Source of the DNA: Rhodospirillales bacterium
GTDB taxonomy: Bacteria > Pseudomonadota > Alphaproteobacteria > Rhodospirillales > JADHTD01
NCBI GenBank assembly: GCA_016776525.1
Contig: JADHTD010000107.1
Span: 1 to 8,366 of the forward strand
DNA length: 8,366 nucleotides
Direction of reading: 5' to 3'
The notes under the pieces were generated by a model. That model had not been told where the DNA came from. It searched no databases and saw only the letters and a list, made by a program, of their open reading frames with translations. The number at the start of each line of letters is the position of its first letter. Within the stretch, counting starts at the first letter, position 1. Shown here piece after piece: positions 1 through 6,540 of the stretch. A program made the position numbers and the translations under genes.

Positions 1-504
1 GTTGGTTTTTTCAGCCTGCTTGGCATCGGGGCAGAGCCGCTCCAAAGCCCTTTGGCACACTTCGTCCGGAGCAAAGGCCAGATAGGCCCGGCCCAAAGCG
101 GTGTTGAGCACCGGCAGCCGGGAACCCGGCGTGCGGTTCAACGACAGGGTGCCCGGATGGCGGCCGGTATCCATAATCACCATGGCGTCGCGGTCGAAAA
201 TGGCTAGGTCCGACGGCCAGATGTGCTCCTCGCGGAAGACGTCCAAAACCGGCTTGGCGATATTCAACAAATTCCCTTCCGCATCGAAACCGTTCGCAAG
301 CGCCAGAACCTTGGCGCTGACCCGGTAGCCGCCGGTATCTCCGCGGATCGCATATCCGGCGTCGATCAGGGTGTCGAGCATGCGCACCAGCGTCGGTTTG
401 GGCAGGCCCGTCAACTGATGCAGGTGTTTAATCTGGCTGACCCCCCTGTCGTTTAGCAGGCGGAGAATTTCAAGCCCTCGTTGCAGGGAGGTGATATGCG
501 CCAT
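1..504 (-). CDS. IclR-family transcriptional regulator (C-terminal part cut off by the window edge)
   Basis: The reverse strand reads from ATG at 504 through 168 codons to the left edge without a stop, so the 3' end is missing. The product starts MAHITSLQRGLEILRLLND. Residues 1-60 form an IclR-type winged helix-turn-helix, with LTGLPKPTLVRMLDTLIDAG as the recognition region and a wing around GYRVSAKVLALA. From about residue 75 the effector-binding domain begins (NIAKPVLDVFREEHIWPSDL, then the strand-rich DAMVIMDTGRHPG). The opening resembles the MhpR-like branch of IclR regulators, which control aromatic or organic-acid catabolism; that subfamily assignment is from memory. The gene is divergent from the TAXI/TRAP operon starting at 699, so it most likely controls that operon and itself in response to the imported compound. 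The ribosome site is weak (GGCGGAA about 10 bases before ATG) and overlaps a palindrome at 515-529, which would fit autoregulation. Confidence 0.9.
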   Translation of the reverse strand, partial: MAHITSLQRGLEILRLLNDRGVSQIKHLHQLTGLPKPTLVRMLDTLIDAGYAIRGDTGGYRVSAKVLALANGFDAEGNLLNIAKPVLDVFREEHIWPSDLAIFDRDAMVIMDTGRHPGTLSLNRTPGSRLPVLNTALGRAYLAFAPDEVCQRALERLCPDAKQAEKTN

Positions 505-514
505 GGGATGTATG

Positions 515-529
515 TTCCGCCATGCGAAA
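515..529. promoter_or_regulatory. Imperfect palindrome, candidate IclR operator
   Basis: TTCCGC-CAT-GCGAAA has six-base arms that are complementary at five of six positions. Its near edge is 10 bases upstream of the regulator's ATG and it covers the regulator's weak ribosome site. IclR-family operators in alphaproteobacteria are often short palindromes with TTCCGC/GCGGAA-like half-sites (family knowledge, from memory). Binding here would repress the regulator's own gene. The assignment is an inference from one site. Confidence 0.4.
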
Positions 530-646
530 TGCCATTTCTTTTATTATTGCCCAAAGGCCTCAGCGTGCAATAGCGTTTGTCTCATTCGATAATGTTTTAA
601 ATCCGCAATATCTGTTAGGATTGCTTTTATTAGGTAACTCGCATAG

Positions 647-659
647 CCGTTTAAAACGG
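647..659. promoter_or_regulatory. Perfect 13-bp palindrome upstream of the TRAP operon, candidate operator
   Basis: CCGTTT-A-AAACGG is a perfect inverted repeat around a central A, 39 bases before the operon's first ATG. The position suits an operator overlapping or just downstream of the operon promoter. Its half-site differs from the palindrome at 515-529, so the two may bind different proteins, or only one may be real. Confidence 0.35.
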
Positions 660-698
660 GAAAAAAATCGCGGGACACCAAAAACAGGGAGGAAATCA

Positions 699-1661
699 AT
701 GAGGAAATTCGTTTTCTACACATCTTTGGCCGTTGCTGTCGTCTTCAGCGCCTCGGCCATGGCCCAGACGGTCGGTATCGCCGCTTCGAAAAAAGGCTCG
801 CTCTATGACCGGTCGGCAACGGTGTTGGCCAAGATCGTCACCAACAAAGGCGGCATGAACGCCACTGTCCGCAACTTTGCCAGCCCTAATGTCTACCTGC
901 CGGGTATTGACAAGGGACAGGTTGATTTCGGACTGGCCAATCGTTACGAATTCGGCCTTGCCGTTGAAGGAAAAGAACACTTCAAGGGCCGCCCGATGGG
1001 TAACCTCCGGGTCGTTTCCATCATGTATCCGCTCAGGGTCGCTTTTTTCGTCAAGAAAGATTCCCCGATCCAGAGCATTGCCGACCTCAAAGGCAAGACC
1101 ATGCCCGCCGGTTATGTGGCCCATAAGATCATCCACAAGCTGATGGTCACCCTCATGGCCACCGAAGGCATGTCGCCGAAGGATTTCGGCAAACAGGTAC
1201 CGGTGCCGAATGTGGTGGCCGGCGCCAATGCCTTTATTTCCGGCAAGTCGGACGGTTTCTTCTTTGCCCTGAGCGCCCCGAAGGTCCGCGAAGCCAACGC
1301 CAAGCATGGTATTCGGGCGATTGACGTGGCCAACACGCCGGCAAACCTGGCGGCCATCCGCAAGCATATTCCGATCGCCTACTTCCGCAAGGAAATGCCC
1401 CACAAAGGCAACCCCGGCGTCACCAAGCCGATTCACGCCATGGCCTATGACGCCCTGGTCTTCACCCACAAAGGGGTCAGTGACGACTCGGTCTACAAAA
1501 TGGCCAAGGCCATGCACGATAATCTGAAAGATTTGGGCAAGGCTTTCCCGCCGTTCCGCTTGTTGAAGGCTAATGGGATGGCCAAGAACCTTGGCTCATC
1601 CAAGTATCATCCTGGCGCCATCAAGTTCTATAAGGAAAAAGGTCTCTGGCCGCCGAAGTAA
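699..1661 (+). CDS. TAXI-family TRAP transporter solute-binding protein
   Basis: This 320-residue exported protein is the periplasmic receptor of a TRAP transporter, which uses an ion gradient and not ATP to import organic acids or similar solutes. The signal peptide is residues 1-22: MRKF, a hydrophobic core (SLAVAVVFSASA), then a likely cut after AMA before Q23. The mature protein starts TVGIAASKKGSLYDRSATVL, a variant of the TAXI opening in which a glycine-rich stretch is followed by a tyrosine. The phrases GIDKGQVDFGLANRYE, SPIQSIADLKGKTMPAG and NVVAGANAFISGKSDGFFFA match the family's alternating lobes. The length is normal for the family. I chose ATG at 699 over an in-frame upstream start at 522 because it has a strong ribosome site (GGGAGGAAA, 688-695) and a proper signal peptide follows. 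It ends in tandem stops, TAA then TAG. It is first in the operon and its permease follows after 22 bases. The ligand cannot be inferred. Confidence 0.93.
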   Translation: MRKFVFYTSLAVAVVFSASAMAQTVGIAASKKGSLYDRSATVLAKIVTNKGGMNATVRNFASPNVYLPGIDKGQVDFGLANRYEFGLAVEGKEHFKGRPMGNLRVVSIMYPLRVAFFVKKDSPIQSIADLKGKTMPAGYVAHKIIHKLMVTLMATEGMSPKDFGKQVPVPNVVAGANAFISGKSDGFFFALSAPKVREANAKHGIRAIDVANTPANLAAIRKHIPIAYFRKEMPHKGNPGVTKPIHAMAYDALVFTHKGVSDDSVYKMAKAMHDNLKDLGKAFPPFRLLKANGMAKNLGSSKYHPGAIKFYKEKGLWPPK

Positions 1662-1683
1662 TAGGCCGGGATGACCAACGACA

Positions 1684-3627
1684 GTGCAGGATCAGACGAA
1701 GAGTGACACCGGCAACCGGCCGTCCTGGTATCGGGCCGGTGTCACCTTCCTGGCCTGTGGCATAACCCTGATTTCACTGACCTGGGGGCTGGAACTCTTC
1801 CAGACCTGGGGTCTTAATTTGTACTCGGCGCAGATTGTTGCCGCCATTCTCGGACTTACTTTGGCCCTGGGTTTTGTTACCCTGCCGGCCCGGCGCAAAG
1901 ACCAACGCGTTGATGTTCCCTGGTACGATCAGGTGGCCGCCGCCCTCTCTTTGGTCAGTTCCGGGTACGTCGCCATCCAATACCCGATTATGGCCGATAT
2001 GATCATCGAAACCCCTTGGGATACGGTGGCTTTCGGCCTGATTATCATCCCTCTGACGCTTGAGGCCCTGAGACGGTCGACCGGCAATACCCTGCCGATT
2101 ATCGTCGGCCTCTTTATTCTTTATGGTCTCTTCGGGCATAACTTGCCCGGCCGTTTCGCCGCCCAGAAATCGGAATGGGATGTCTTTGTCGGCTTCATGT
2201 CGATCGACGGCAACGCCATGATGGGCGGACCGATCCTGGTGGCGTGCAGCATCGTCGTCGCCTTCATATTTTTCGGCAACCTGCTCAACGTTACCCAGGG
2301 CTCGCATTTCTTTACCGATCTGGCCCAGGTCGCCATGGGCCGGTTCCGGGGGGGTGCGGCCAAGATCGCCGTCGTCGCTTCGGCCCTGTTCGGCTCGATT
2401 TCGGGCAGCGCCGTCGCCAACGTGGTGGCCACCGGCGTCGTTACCATTCCGATGATCAAGAAAGGCGGCTATCCCGCCCACAAGGCCGCCGCTATTGAGG
2501 CCGCGGCCTCCACCGGCGGGCAGTTGCTGCCGCCGGTGATGGGGGCGGCCGCCTTCCTGATGGCCGATTTCCTGGAGGTCAGTTACACCTCCGTCGTGCT
2601 GGCGGCGCTGGTGCCCGGGGTGCTCTATTACCTGGCCCTGTTCATTCAGGCCGACCTGGAAGCGGCGCGGGACGGCCTGGCGGCACTCAAACCCGAAGAA
2701 ATTCCACCGGCACGCACTCTCATCAGCGGCTGGTTTTTTGCGGTGCCGTTTGTGGTCCTCGTTGTCGCCCTTTTTGTCTATTTCATGCAGCCGCAGACCG
2801 CCGCCATTCTGGCCAGCGTCATACTTTTGGCCTTTTCCCTGGTCTTCGGATACCAGGGCTTCCGCCCCGGTCTCGGAGCCATTTTTGAAACCTTTCGCCG
2901 CACCGGCATGGCGGTTCTCGATATCATCCTCATTTGTGCCGCCGCCGGTATGGTCATCGGGGTGTTGTCCAATTCCGGCCTCGGCTTCACCTTCACCAAT
3001 GTCCTGGTGCAGTTGGGGTCGGGCAGTTTGATGTTGCTGTTGCTGCTGGCCGCCGGGGTCTGCATCATCCTCGGCATGGGCCTGCCGACCTTGGGCGTCT
3101 ATGTACTGCTGGCGGCCCTGGTGGCGCCGGGCCTGATCGAAGTCGGCGTCGAACCGATGGCGGCCCACCTATACGTCTTGTACTTCGGCATGATGTCGAT
3201 GCTGACGCCGCCGGTGGCCATCGCCGCCTTTGCCGCCGCCGGTGTCGCCGGGTCCGATCCCATGAAGACCGGCTTTGCCGCGGTCAAATTCGGTTGGTTG
3301 GCCTATATCATCCCGATCCTCTTTGTCCTGTCGCCAAGCCTAATCCTCATCGGCGATGTGGTGACGGTGACCATTTCCGTGGTGACGGCGATCATCGGCG
3401 TCTGGCTGGTGTCGATCGGGGTTGCCGGTTATTTCCTGCGCCCGGTGATGCCGCCCCAGCGGGCTTTATTTGTCCTCTTGGGGTTGTTGTCGCTTTTCCC
3501 GGCAGGGGCCTTCGATAGTTCGTCTTATGTGACCGGTATCGGTTGCGTTCTGGGTATTGCCCTGATTGGTTTCGAAATTATGATCAGCAAACGCCAAAAC
3601 CAAGCCGACACGAGAGGGAGAAAATGA
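1684..3627 (+). CDS. TRAP transporter permease, fused TAXI-type (DctM-like large subunit)
   Basis: This 647-residue inner-membrane protein is the fused permease that works with the TAXI receptor encoded just upstream. Many hydrophobic segments are visible, from about residues 17-67 near the N-terminus through to 617-634. Hallmark motifs of the DctM/TAXI permease family are GSISGSAVANVVATG (237-251), STGGQLLPPVMGAAAFLMA (276-294), GMGLPTLGVYVLLA (464-477) and MLTPPVAIAAFAAAG (506-520). Length is typical for the single-chain TAXI permeases, so no separate DctQ small subunit is expected, and none is present. The start is GTG at 1684, since the frame is closed upstream by a stop at 1672. An out-of-frame ATG at 1671 opens an 11-codon frame that overlaps this start, so the exact N-terminus is less certain than the rest. 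It is third-position GC-rich like its neighbours and ends 3 bases before the ThDP enzyme. Confidence 0.95.
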   Translation: MQDQTKSDTGNRPSWYRAGVTFLACGITLISLTWGLELFQTWGLNLYSAQIVAAILGLTLALGFVTLPARRKDQRVDVPWYDQVAAALSLVSSGYVAIQYPIMADMIIETPWDTVAFGLIIIPLTLEALRRSTGNTLPIIVGLFILYGLFGHNLPGRFAAQKSEWDVFVGFMSIDGNAMMGGPILVACSIVVAFIFFGNLLNVTQGSHFFTDLAQVAMGRFRGGAAKIAVVASALFGSISGSAVANVVATGVVTIPMIKKGGYPAHKAAAIEAAASTGGQLLPPVMGAAAFLMADFLEVSYTSVVLAALVPGVLYYLALFIQADLEAARDGLAALKPEEIPPARTLISGWFFAVPFVVLVVALFVYFMQPQTAAILASVILLAFSLVFGYQGFRPGLGAIFETFRRTGMAVLDIILICAAAGMVIGVLSNSGLGFTFTNVLVQLGSGSLMLLLLLAAGVCIILGMGLPTLGVYVLLAALVAPGLIEVGVEPMAAHLYVLYFGMMSMLTPPVAIAAFAAAGVAGSDPMKTGFAAVKFGWLAYIIPILFVLSPSLILIGDVVTVTISVVTAIIGVWLVSIGVAGYFLRPVMPPQRALFVLLGLLSLFPAGAFDSSSYVTGIGCVLGIALIGFEIMISKRQNQADTRGRK

Positions 3628-3630
3628 TCC

Positions 3631-5376
3631 ATGTCGCCTAAAACAATATCCGTCGATAGTGCCGGTGAAGCCTATCTGACGTTGCTTGCCGACCGGGGCG
3701 TGGATTTTCTGTTCGGCAATGGCGGATCCGATTTTGCATCGATCATCGAGGCCTTGTCTAAATCCGCCGCCGGCCGGGCTCAGGCCCCCATGCCGATCAC
3801 TGTACCCCACGAAAATCTGGCTGTGGCTATGGCCCACGGTGCCTATCTTGCCACCGGGCAGGTCCAGGCGGTGATGCTGCATGTCAATGTCGGCACGGCA
3901 AATGCTATTTGTGCTCTGCTTAATGCGCAACGGGAAAACATTCCGGTACTGCTGACCGCCGGGCGGACACCGATCTTTGAAGGGGATGTGCCGGGTGCGC
4001 GCAGCGTTTTCATTCACTGGGGCCAGGAAATGTACGACCAAGCCGGTATGTTGCGCGAGGTCGTTAAATGGGATTACGAACTGCGTAGCACCGGCCAAGT
4101 CGAAGACGTCGTTGACCGGGCCCTATCGATCGCCATGTCTGAACCGCGCGGACCCGTCTATCTGACCTTGCCGCGCGAAGTGCTGATGGAGGGTGCCGGG
4201 GATTTTACATATGACTCGCCTTCTATACGTCTTCCGGCCAGCCCCCCGGCGCCGGATATCGATGCCGTCGAGCAATTGGCCGGATGGATAGCCGCCGCCG
4301 AACGGCCCATGATTGTCACCGCTAGTTTTGGCCGCGATCCGGCTGCCGTGCCGGACCTGGTCGAATTGGCCGAGCGATTTGCCCTTCCGGTGATAGGCTA
4401 CCGGTCCCGCTACACCTTTATGCCGACCAGCAGCCCCATGCATCTGGGGTATGAGCCGAACACCCTGTTGGAAGATGCCGACTTGATCGTCACACTGGAT
4501 TGCGATGTGCCGTGGATTCCCGACCTCTACAAAGTGCCGGACCAAGCCCGGGTTGCGCATCTTGGTGTCGACCCCCTGTTCAGCAATTATCCCATGCGGA
4601 GCTTCCGTTCCGACCTGGCCATTACCGGTGATTCGGCAGCCACCCTGCGAGCTTTAACTCGTGCTCTCGACATTAAAAGTCCGCCGCAAAAGGTCATGAA
4701 TGAACGCCGGGAGCAGCTGGCCGTGCTCCGTGAAGCCTGGTTGAAGTCCCGGACCAAGGCAGCAACGCCGCCTCCCGAAGGCACGGCATCGACGGCCGCC
4801 TGGGTCGCCGCTTGCCTCAATAAGGCCAAGCGGGATGACGACATGATCCTCAACGAAACCTTCTTTCCCATCGGCTTGCTGGACCTGGAACAGCCGTGCA
4901 CGAGTTTTACTCTCAGCCCAGCAGGTGGCCTCGGTTGGAGTCTGGGCGCCGCCCTAGGTTTGAAGTTAGGACTACCTAACCGCCGGGCCATCTCCGTTAT
5001 CGGTGACGGCAGTTACATGTTCGGCAACCCGACGCCGGCGCACTTCGTCTCCAACGCCTTTTCTCTGCCGACCCTGACCATCATCCTCAATAACCGCATG
5101 TGGGCGTCCGTGCGCAAGGCGACCCTGGCACAGTATCCAGACGGTGAGGCCGCACGCGCCAATCAATCGCCCCTGACCTATCTGGATCCGGCGCCGGAAT
5201 ACCACAAGATCGTTGAAGCCTCCGGTGGATATGGCGAAAAAGTCGAACGCGCCGAAGATTTTCCAGCAGCCCTGGAACGCGCCTTCAAAGCCGTCGATGA
5301 GGAGAAACGCCAGGCCGTACTCAATGTGTTAACTGACTATACCGACGCCGATGCGAAGCGTGATGCCAAAAAGTAA
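3631..5376 (+). CDS. Thiamine-diphosphate-dependent enzyme (acetolactate synthase/2-oxo-acid decarboxylase superfamily)
   Basis: This 581-residue cytoplasmic enzyme has the three-domain layout of the superfamily. The N-terminal Pyr domain (about 1-185) holds the catalytic glutamate that activates thiamine, E61 in VPHENLAVAMAHGA, and the segment HVNVGTANAICALLNAQREN. The middle domain (about 205-345) contains a degraded nucleotide-binding-like fold (ADLIVTLDCDVPW). The C-terminal PP domain (about 385-570) carries the Mg-ThDP motif starting GDGSYMFG at 458 and ending in NN at 487-488. Enzymes of this type decarboxylate, ligate or cleave 2-oxo acids and related compounds. The exact reaction is not readable, and I cannot tell whether FAD is bound. 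True acetolactate synthase seems unlikely: no regulatory subunit (IlvH) follows, and the gene sits in a transporter operon. The ATG at 3631 is 3 bases after the permease stop, with its ribosome site (GAGAGGGAG, 3612-3620) inside the permease gene, so the two are translationally linked. Confidence 0.9.
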   Translation: MSPKTISVDSAGEAYLTLLADRGVDFLFGNGGSDFASIIEALSKSAAGRAQAPMPITVPHENLAVAMAHGAYLATGQVQAVMLHVNVGTANAICALLNAQRENIPVLLTAGRTPIFEGDVPGARSVFIHWGQEMYDQAGMLREVVKWDYELRSTGQVEDVVDRALSIAMSEPRGPVYLTLPREVLMEGAGDFTYDSPSIRLPASPPAPDIDAVEQLAGWIAAAERPMIVTASFGRDPAAVPDLVELAERFALPVIGYRSRYTFMPTSSPMHLGYEPNTLLEDADLIVTLDCDVPWIPDLYKVPDQARVAHLGVDPLFSNYPMRSFRSDLAITGDSAATLRALTRALDIKSPPQKVMNERREQLAVLREAWLKSRTKAATPPPEGTASTAAWVAACLNKAKRDDDMILNETFFPIGLLDLEQPCTSFTLSPAGGLGWSLGAALGLKLGLPNRRAISVIGDGSYMFGNPTPAHFVSNAFSLPTLTIILNNRMWASVRKATLAQYPDGEAARANQSPLTYLDPAPEYHKIVEASGGYGEKVERAEDFPAALERAFKAVDEEKRQAVLNVLTDYTDADAKRDAKK

Positions 5377-6355
5377 ATCCACCGCCAAGGCCACTGCCAA
5401 ACCGGCCTTCACCCCCAACCCGGAACAACTGGCCCTGCTGCCGGATATATCGGGCAACAGCATCAACGGCCTGGGCGAGACAGCAGTGCGCCGTCCGACG
5501 CCGATCTACTGGCAGGATTCCGACAAGATCGCCCATGGCAAATTGCAGGACTGGTTCTATGCCCATGGCCGCACGCCGAAAGCCACCAAGCACCGCGAAG
5601 GCACCATGAAGTTGTTGCAGGAACCACTGCCGCCGGTGGCGCCCGGTCCAACTGATAAAACGCCACAGGAATGGACAGCAGCGGCCAAGGAAGTCGCGTT
5701 GGCCAGCGAAGCCGACAGGGCCGGAGTCGCCCATATCGACCCCAATTGGGTCTATGAAGGGGCCGAGGTCAACTATCCCTGGGCCATCGTCGTCGGTGTC
5801 TCCATGGAATACGGGCCCTTATCCCAAGCCCCCAGCACCACCACCCAGGTCGAGGTCCACAAACAGTATGCCCGCGGCGCCCGGGCGGCCGTCGCCCTGG
5901 CCCGCTGGATCCGCGAACAGGGGTTTGATGCCAAGGCCCACGGCGGCCCACGGGCCGGGCCGATGTTGCTGCTGCCGGCGGCCATCGCCGCCGGTTTCGG
6001 CGAATTGGGCAAACACGGCTCGATGATCAACCGGCAGTATGGCTCACTGTTCCGGCTGGCCTATGTGATGACCGACATGCCGCTGATGGCCGACAGCCCC
6101 GACGACTTCGGCGCCGACGGCTTTTGCACCAACTGCCGGGTCTGCACCCGGGCCTGTCCGGTTGACGCCATCCATGAGGAAAAACAGATGGTGCGCGGCC
6201 ACAAGAAATGGTTCGTCAACTTCGACAAGTGCGTTCTATATTTCAATGAAAACAACGGCTGCGCCATTTGCATCGCCGCCTGTCCCTGGAGCAAAATCGG
6301 CACCGCTCCACGGCTGGCCGAAAAGCTGATCCGGCGGAGAATGAGAAATCCCTAA
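5363..6355 (+). CDS. Short soluble reductive-dehalogenase-like (RdhA-type) double [4Fe-4S] protein
   Basis: The 330-residue product has the RdhA core. In order: GVAHIDPNWVY (near 121-131), AIVVGVSMEYGP, YARGARAAVALARWIREQGF (from about 169), AGFGELGKHGSMI (from 210) and TDMPL (237-241). A CxxCxxCxxxCP cluster follows with cysteines 255, 258, 261 and 265. The second cluster is C290-x9-C300-x2-C303-x3-C307 followed by PW, preceded by KKWFVNFDKC. In known RdhA enzymes this region binds a corrinoid and two [4Fe-4S] clusters for reductive removal of halogen. QueG (epoxyqueuosine reductase) shares the clusters but fits the rest less well. There is no Tat signal and no rdhB anchor gene, so it should be cytoplasmic. 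The fused reductase domains of aerobic catabolic RdhA enzymes are also absent, so it needs an external electron donor. It overlaps the ThDP gene by 14 bases. I chose ATG at 5363 because GAAG precedes it; ATG at 5351 would add four residues. Halogenated substrate specificity is unproven. Confidence 0.8.
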   Translation: MPKSKSTAKATAKPAFTPNPEQLALLPDISGNSINGLGETAVRRPTPIYWQDSDKIAHGKLQDWFYAHGRTPKATKHREGTMKLLQEPLPPVAPGPTDKTPQEWTAAAKEVALASEADRAGVAHIDPNWVYEGAEVNYPWAIVVGVSMEYGPLSQAPSTTTQVEVHKQYARGARAAVALARWIREQGFDAKAHGGPRAGPMLLLPAAIAAGFGELGKHGSMINRQYGSLFRLAYVMTDMPLMADSPDDFGADGFCTNCRVCTRACPVDAIHEEKQMVRGHKKWFVNFDKCVLYFNENNGCAICIAACPWSKIGTAPRLAEKLIRRRMRNP

Positions 6356-6362
6356 TTAAGCC

Positions 6363-6400
6363 CCTTAAGGTGCCTATCCGTTTATATGGGCACCTTAAGG
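6363..6400. terminator. Perfect 12-bp stem-loop just after the TRAP/ThDP/RdhA-like operon
   Basis: CCTTAAGGTGCC (6363-6374) and GGCACCTTAAGG (6389-6400) are exact reverse complements around a 14-base loop, and the loop ends could add three further pairs with one G-U. It begins 7 bases after the last stop codon, where a transcript end is expected. No T-tract follows, so it is not a classic intrinsic terminator. It may be a 3'-end stabiliser, part of a Rho-dependent end, or a dispersed repeat. Each arm contains the self-complementary CCTTAAGG. Confidence 0.4.
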
Positions 6401-6419
6401 CTATCGATATAAAACTTGG

Positions 6420-6450
6420 AATGTCCGCTTTGCCCCCAAAAGCGGACATT
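6420..6450. repeat. Palindromic intergenic repeat (the 'MSALPPKADI' type)
   Basis: AATGTCCGCTTT (6420-6431) and AAAGCGGACATT (6439-6450) form a perfect 12-bp inverted repeat with a 7-base loop. Translating either strand gives MSALPPKADI or MSAFGGKADI, peptide starts I recall from many spurious small ORFs in alphaproteobacterial and other environmental genomes. This suggests a widely dispersed palindromic element and not a gene. It sits between convergent operons, a usual place for such repeats. Only one copy is in this window, so its repeated nature rests on memory. Confidence 0.6.
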
Positions 6451-6540
6451 AGTCGGTATTTCGGCCACTCCAATAAACCGTTGTCCCCAATTCATTCCTA
6501 TTTTTTTTCGGATTGCACCGCGTCAAAAGAGAAGAGACTG

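Larger units (their letters stand above)
505..698. promoter_or_regulatory. Divergent regulatory region between the IclR gene and the TAXI/TRAP operon
   Basis: These 194 bases are visibly more AT-rich than the flanking genes and must hold the promoters of both transcription units. Visible elements are an imperfect palindrome at 515-529, a perfect odd palindrome at 647-659, and a 9-base direct repeat CTTTTATTA at 538-546 and 624-632. A possible plus-strand -10 box, GATAAT, lies at 588-593 with only a poor -35 (GTGCAA at 565-570). I cannot place a transcription start with confidence. The reading frame of the solute-binding protein stays open upstream to 522, but that stretch does not look like protein, so I treat it as non-coding. 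Confidence 0.6.
6356..6540. other. Convergent intergenic region with no gene
   Basis: This separates the plus-strand metabolic operon from the minus-strand secretin operon. It is more AT-rich than the genes and contains the two stem-loops at 6363-6400 and 6420-6450 and a run of eight T at 6501-6508 with no stem before it. No convincing intrinsic terminator for the minus-strand operon is visible. Open frames through the region (for example 6268-6567 on plus) come from the palindromes and are not genes. Confidence 0.7.

Noticed and set aside
522..698. Upstream in-frame extension of the solute-binding protein, starting at 522
   Set aside because: The added 59 residues are not signal-peptide-like and come from AT-rich promoter sequence. 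A strong ribosome site and a clean signal peptide mark 699 as the start.
696..1517. 273-codon reverse-strand open frame opposite the solute-binding protein gene
   Set aside because: The plus strand encodes a clear TAXI protein with signal peptide and ribosome site. The reverse product shows no family features.
1774..3168. 464-codon reverse-strand open frame inside the permease gene
   Set aside because: Its product is rich in Q, G, H and D with no recognisable domain, and it lies wholly opposite an unmistakable TRAP permease. It is a shadow of GC-rich coding sequence.
3631..5376. Naming the ThDP enzyme as acetolactate synthase (ilvB)
   Set aside because: Motifs support only the superfamily. 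There is no IlvH neighbour, and the context is a transporter operon and not branched-chain amino acid synthesis.
6501..6508. Run of eight T as a plus-strand intrinsic terminator
   Set aside because: No stable stem lies directly before it. The nearest stem ends at 6450, about 50 bases away.
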